Part shown: in pieces, positions 41,882 to 45,526 of the stretch
How positions within the stretch are numbered: position 1 is the first letter of the stretch
Layout: each line of letters begins with the position of its first letter
Source: an uncultured Oscillospiraceae bacterium
GTDB taxonomy: Bacteria; Bacillota; Clostridia; Oscillospirales; Ruminococcaceae
NCBI GenBank assembly: GCA_949737515.1
Contig: CATJCP010000224.1
Coordinates: 1-45,526 of the forward strand
Direction: 5' to 3'
Length of the DNA stretch: 45,526 nucleotides
Translations under genes and position numbers: made by a program
The notes under the pieces: generated by a model
Database searches by the model: none
Seen by the model: only the letters and a program-made list of their open reading frames with translations
What the model was told of the DNA's origin: nothing

Positions 41882-42979
41882 ATGGCAGCGAAAACCGAAA
41901 CAAAGGTCCAACGGCTCCCGGCGGAGCAGCTCTTTCAAAGGGAGATCGACGCCCTGATCGCAGCGGAGACAGACCCCATCCCCACAGGATGGAAAATGTC
42001 CCCCCGTTCGGTCCTGACCTATATCATCGGCGGAAAGGCGGGGAAAACCGTCATCACTCCCAAGTACATCGGACATAAGCGGCTGGTGGAGATCGCCATC
42101 TCCACCCTGGTGACCGACCGCGCCTTGCTGCTCATCGGCGAACCGGGCACAGCGAAGTCCTGGCTGTCGGAGCACCTGACGGCGGCGATCAACGGCGATT
42201 CCACCAAGGTAATCCAGGGCACAGCCGGGACCACCGAGGAGCAGATCCGGTATTCCTGGAACTACGCTATGCTGATCTCCAAGGGCCCTTCTGTGGACGC
42301 CATGCTGAAAAGCCCCATCTACCGCGCTATGGAAACCGGGAGCATTGCCCGGATGGAGGAAATATCCCGCTGCGCTTCGGAGGTACAGGACGCGCTGATC
42401 TCCATACTGTCCGAAAAGAGGATATCGGTGCCGGAGCTGGGGATAGAGGTCCCGGCGCAGAAGGGCTTTTCCGTCATCGCCACCGCCAACACCAGGGACA
42501 AAGGGGTCAACGAAATGTCCGCCGCCTTAAAACGGCGCTTTAACATTGTGGTTCTGCCCGCCCCGGCGGACCTGGATTCGGAGATGGAGATCGTCCAGAG
42601 CCGCGTGTCCCAGCTTTCGGAAAACCTGGACCTGAACGCCCAGCTTCCGGCAGAGGAGGTGGTGGAAAAGGTCTGCACCATCTTCCGGGAGCTGCGCTCC
42701 GGTATGACCCTGGACGGCAAACAGAAGCTGAAATCCACCAGCGGCGTCCTCTCCACCGCCGAGGCCATCTCCCTGCTGGCCAATTCCATGGCCCTGGCAG
42801 GGAGCTTTGGGGACGGGACCATCACCGACTACGACCTGGCCGCCGGCCTTCAGGGGGCTGTGGTCAAGGACGAGGACAAGGACAGCGTCGCCTGGAAGGA
42901 ATACCTGGAAAACATCATGAAGAAGCGCGGTTCCCGCTGGCTGGGACTGTATCAGGAGTGTAAGGAGCTGAATCAGTGA
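41882..42979 (+). CDS. MoxR-type AAA+ ATPase, YehL-like
   Basis: This 365-residue AAA+ ATPase shows Walker A GEPGTAKS at 86-93, a degenerate Walker B with the glutamate pair in ARMEEISRC (E159-E160), sensor 1 asparagine N203 in VIATANTRD and arginine finger candidates in ALKRRFN (R218-R219). These are features of the MoxR/YehL class, chaperone-like ATPases that normally act with a von Willebrand A (VWA) protein. E. coli YehL has a similar length. It overlaps the DUF5682 gene by three or four bases (TGATG), so translation is coupled. AAGGAG precedes the ATG by 11 bases. Confidence 0.93.
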   Translation: MAAKTETKVQRLPAEQLFQREIDALIAAETDPIPTGWKMSPRSVLTYIIGGKAGKTVITPKYIGHKRLVEIAISTLVTDRALLLIGEPGTAKSWLSEHLTAAINGDSTKVIQGTAGTTEEQIRYSWNYAMLISKGPSVDAMLKSPIYRAMETGSIARMEEISRCASEVQDALISILSEKRISVPELGIEVPAQKGFSVIATANTRDKGVNEMSAALKRRFNIVVLPAPADLDSEMEIVQSRVSQLSENLDLNAQLPAEEVVEKVCTIFRELRSGMTLDGKQKLKSTSGVLSTAEAISLLANSMALAGSFGDGTITDYDLAAGLQGAVVKDEDKDSVAWKEYLENIMKKRGSRWLGLYQECKELNQ

Positions 42980-45255
42980 TGAACAGCATCGCCGGCCAAG
43001 GCGCCCCGACGGTGTTCGGGGTGCGCCACCTTTCCCCGGCGGGAGCGTGGAACCTTCTGCAGCTGCTGGATGAAAAAAAGCCCCGGTTGGTCCTAGTGGA
43101 GGGGCCCAGCGACCTGACAGACCAGCTCCCCCATATTGTCCGCCGGGAAACCAAGCCCCCTGTGGCCATTATGGCCTATACCCAAAAGCTGCCCATCCGC
43201 ACCATCCTGTACCCCATGGCGGTCTATTCCCCAGAGTACCAGTCCATCCGCTGGGCCTTTGAAAACCGCCGGGAGTGCCGGTTTATCGACCTGCCCGCCG
43301 GGGTGTTCCTGGCCATTGCCGAGGCCAGGGGGCAGGTGGACCAAGAGGGCGAAGAGGTTTCCGTCAACGTCTACCAGCGCCTGGATGAGCTGTCCGGGGA
43401 GGACGGCCACGAAACTTTTTGGGAACGGACCATTGAACATACCTGTATCCCGGAGGCCTACCTCCGGGGAGCGCGGGAATTTGGGCTCCAGCTCCGGGAA
43501 CTGACCCAGGGCCGGGAGGGGGACTGGGCGGAGAACCTGGTCCGCGAGGCCTACATGAAGCGCCAAATCGCCGACGCCGTGGCGGAGGGATTTGCCCCGG
43601 AGGAAATCTTTGTGGTCACCGGCTCCTACCACGTCCAGGGCCTTTTGGACGATTCCCCTGCCATGACCGACGAGGAAATCCATTCCCTCCCCCGGCTGGA
43701 AGCGGAAAAGACCCTAATGCCCTATTCCTATTACCGCCTTTCCTCCCGCTCCGGCTACGGCGCAGGAAACCGCGCCCCTGCCTACTATGAGCTTTTGTGG
43801 GAGGGACTGGTCCGCCAAAGGCCCGCCTACACTTCCTTCAGCTATCTTTCCCGAATCGCCGCCTATCAGCGGACCAGCGGGAACATGGTTTCCTCCGCGG
43901 AGGTCATTGAGGCAGTCCGGCTGGCAGGGGCGCTGGCGGAGCTCCACGGCTATCAAACCCCCTCCCTGCGGGATCTGCGGGACGCGGCCGTCACCTGCAT
44001 GGGTCATGGGAACTTTTCCGAGATCTCTCAGGCAGTGGCCGACACCGAGATCGGGACCCGCATCGGCGCGCTGCCGGACGGGGTGAGCCGCACCTCCATT
44101 CAGTCCGACTTTTACCGCCTGCTGGCGGACCTGAAGCTGGACCGCTACCGCTCCGTCACTGCCCAGGACCTCCAGCTGGACCTGCGGGAAAAGCTGACTG
44201 TAAAGTCGGAGAAATCCGCCTTTCTGGATCTGCAGCGCTCCTTTTTCCTCCACCGCCTGCGGGTGCTGGGAATCTCCTTTGTCCGCCAGACGCAGACCAG
44301 CCAGGATCGGGCCACCTGGGCGGAAGGATGGGTCCTGCGCTGGACCCCTGAGGCTGAGATTGAAATTGTAGAAGCTGCCCTGAAGGGGGACACTGTTGCC
44401 TCTGCCGCTTCCTTTCAAATGAAGGAAACTGTGGAGGCAGGGGGGAATATCGCCGCTGTTGCAGCGGTGATCGAGGACGCCTTTTGCTGCGGAATGCCGG
44501 AATCGGTGGCTTACGCCACCTCTGTCCTCCAGAAGCTGGCCACCGATGCGGCTAACCTCAACGAAATCGCGGAAACCGCCTTCCGCCTCTCCACCGTGAT
44601 CCGGTATGGAAGCATCCGCAAGCTGGACAGCGCCCCCCTCCTGCCCATTTTAGACCAGCTCTTCCTGCGCGCCTGCCTGTTGCTTCCCTCCAGCTGCCTA
44701 TGCGACGACGCGGCCGCCGCACAGATCGTCAAGGGGATCGACAGCCTGAACCAAGTCTCCATTGACCAGGAGCAGCTTGACCAGGAGCGGTGGCTTGCCG
44801 CCCTGCGCCAGGTGGCCGGGCGGGACGACCTGAACACCAAGCTTTCCGGCTTTGCAGCCGCCATTTTGCTGGAACGTGGCTGTATTTCCAACGAACAGCT
44901 CTCCACCGAGGTGGAGAGGAGGCTCTCCAAGGGGGTGCCCGCCGAGCTGGGGGCCAACTGGTTTGCAGGGCTTTCCATGAAAAACCGCTATGCCCTGATC
45001 GCGCGGATGAGCCTTTGGGAGAGCCTGGACAACTACCTGGAAACCCTGGACGACGAGGAATTCAAACGTGCCCTGGTATTCCTGCGCCGGGCATTTGCGG
45101 ATTTTTCCGCCAAGGAAAAGAGCGATATCGCTGAAAACCTTGGGGAGCTGTGGCAGGTCAATGTCCAGCAGGTCAGCGAGATGCTGGGCGGGCCGCTGGA
45201 TAAAGAGGCCAAGAAGATGCTGGATGAACTGGAAGATTTCGATTTTGGGTCTTAA
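42976..45255 (+). CDS. DUF5682 family protein (YehM-like)
   Basis: This is a 759-residue cytoplasmic protein. The N-terminus has GVRHLSPAG (G15-x-x-H18), LVLVEGPSDL (E42) and later VVTGSYHVQGLL (G216-x-x-H219). A GxxH motif, a Glu-containing strand, and a second GxxH motif are the pattern of TIKI/TraB/EreA-type enzymes, some of which are metalloproteases or esterases; my assignment to that superfamily is an inference. The C-terminal half is helical, without known motifs. Start is GTG 42976 or ATG 42979, both behind AAGGAG and overlapping the ATPase stop. In E. coli the neighbour of yehL, yehM, encodes a protein of the same size. The VWA gene starts 21 bp downstream. Confidence 0.88.
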   Translation: MMNSIAGQGAPTVFGVRHLSPAGAWNLLQLLDEKKPRLVLVEGPSDLTDQLPHIVRRETKPPVAIMAYTQKLPIRTILYPMAVYSPEYQSIRWAFENRRECRFIDLPAGVFLAIAEARGQVDQEGEEVSVNVYQRLDELSGEDGHETFWERTIEHTCIPEAYLRGAREFGLQLRELTQGREGDWAENLVREAYMKRQIADAVAEGFAPEEIFVVTGSYHVQGLLDDSPAMTDEEIHSLPRLEAEKTLMPYSYYRLSSRSGYGAGNRAPAYYELLWEGLVRQRPAYTSFSYLSRIAAYQRTSGNMVSSAEVIEAVRLAGALAELHGYQTPSLRDLRDAAVTCMGHGNFSEISQAVADTEIGTRIGALPDGVSRTSIQSDFYRLLADLKLDRYRSVTAQDLQLDLREKLTVKSEKSAFLDLQRSFFLHRLRVLGISFVRQTQTSQDRATWAEGWVLRWTPEAEIEIVEAALKGDTVASAASFQMKETVEAGGNIAAVAAVIEDAFCCGMPESVAYATSVLQKLATDAANLNEIAETAFRLSTVIRYGSIRKLDSAPLLPILDQLFLRACLLLPSSCLCDDAAAAQIVKGIDSLNQVSIDQEQLDQERWLAALRQVAGRDDLNTKLSGFAAAILLERGCISNEQLSTEVERRLSKGVPAELGANWFAGLSMKNRYALIARMSLWESLDNYLETLDDEEFKRALVFLRRAFADFSAKEKSDIAENLGELWQVNVQQVSEMLGGPLDKEAKKMLDELEDFDFGS

Positions 45256-45276
45256 AAAGGAGGACAGCCTGACAAC

Positions 45277-45526
45277 ATGGAACATGAAGAACAAATGAAG
45301 CGCTGGCGGCTGATCCTGGGTGAGGACAGCGAGGAACGCTTTTCCTCCATGAACAGCGGCAGCCCTCTCGCCCTCTCCGAAGAACAGGCCCTGATGGACA
45401 GCGCCCTTGCCGCCATCTATAACCGAGCCGGCCAAGGCGGTTTTGGAGCTGGGGGAAAGGGCGCGGGAAGGGGCCCCTCCAATCCCCAGATCACCCGCTG
45501 GCTTGGGGATGTCCGCAGCCTTTTTG
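45277..45526 (+). CDS. YehP-like VWA-domain protein, N-terminal part
   Basis: The reading frame starts at ATG 45277 behind AAAGGAGG and runs off the right edge after 83 codons. The visible part includes MKRWRLILGEDSEERF, EEQALMDSALAAIYNR and PQITRWLGDVRSLF, which match the N-terminal region of YehP/CoxE-like proteins as I remember them (RWRLILGE, then D.AL..LY, a Gly-rich loop, and WL.D...LF). The VWA domain itself, with its MIDAS metal site, would be downstream of this window. A VWA partner next to a MoxR-type ATPase is the normal pairing. Confidence is high for the frame, moderate for the family. Confidence 0.82.
   Translation, partial: MEHEEQMKRWRLILGEDSEERFSSMNSGSPLALSEEQALMDSALAAIYNRAGQGGFGAGGKGAGRGPSNPQITRWLGDVRSLF

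Noticed and set aside
1-45526. CRISPR array, prophage, integrase or transposase genes
   Set aside because: No regularly spaced direct repeats, phage structural genes or recombinase-like proteins were seen in either strand.

Overview
The window looks like a chromosomal segment of a spore-forming, strictly fermentative Clostridia bacterium, probably in or near Oscillospirales/Oscillospiraceae. That placement is inferred from gene content: rny-ymdB-spoVS synteny, a T-box in front of ilvBN, a [FeFe] hydrogenase, bifunctional AdhE, and G+C-rich coding DNA with A+T-rich, sigma-A-like promoters. No phage module, insertion sequence, rRNA gene or CRISPR array was seen. The only clearly foreign-looking gene is an A+T-rich dpnI homologue.

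Left part (1-12600). Two LplB/LplC-type sugar ABC permease genes run off the left edge (minus strand). They are followed by tRNA-Thr(GGT) with its own promoter and terminator, a RimJ/RimL-type acetyltransferase, a PLP enzyme of the methionine gamma-lyase-like (YnbB) family and an orphan DpnI-type endonuclease. Next comes a minus-strand cluster of a GNAT, two overlapping M42 peptidase-family genes (the second has lost key active-site residues) and murD. Two FlaR-like P-loop kinases, a nitroreductase and a metallophosphoesterase complete this part.

Middle (12600-27900). spoVS, ymdB and rny lie on the minus strand, with long untranslated leaders in front of spoVS and rny. They are followed by a small UspA-like protein, a monoacylglycerol-lipase-like hydrolase, and ilvB-ilvN behind a T-box riboswitch. 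A class C beta-lactamase-fold hydrolase comes next. Two cell-envelope proteins then run on the plus strand: a GHL10-family lipoprotein and a 1300-residue anchored amidase, which carries a degenerate copy of a GHL10-like domain plus three Big_2-type repeats.

Energy and phosphate region (27900-38000). An NADH-linked-type [FeFe] hydrogenase overlaps an unusual flavoprotein joining a NuoF-type 4Fe-4S segment to a GltD-type NAD(P)H oxidoreductase; the two probably form one hydrogenase/transhydrogenase complex. A compact pstSCAB phosphate importer follows, without phoU. Then comes adhE, with a Rex-like operator candidate over its -35 box. Hydrogenase and AdhE together point to disposal of reducing equivalents as H2 and ethanol.

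Right part (38277-45526). A single plus-strand operon encodes a SWIM zinc-finger protein, a 654-residue uncharacterised protein, a MoxR-type AAA+ ATPase, a DUF5682-type protein and the start of a YehP-like von Willebrand A protein. It resembles the uncharacterised E. coli yehL-yehM-yehP-yehQ group and is the best candidate here for an undescribed multi-protein system. The window cuts the last gene before its presumed VWA domain.
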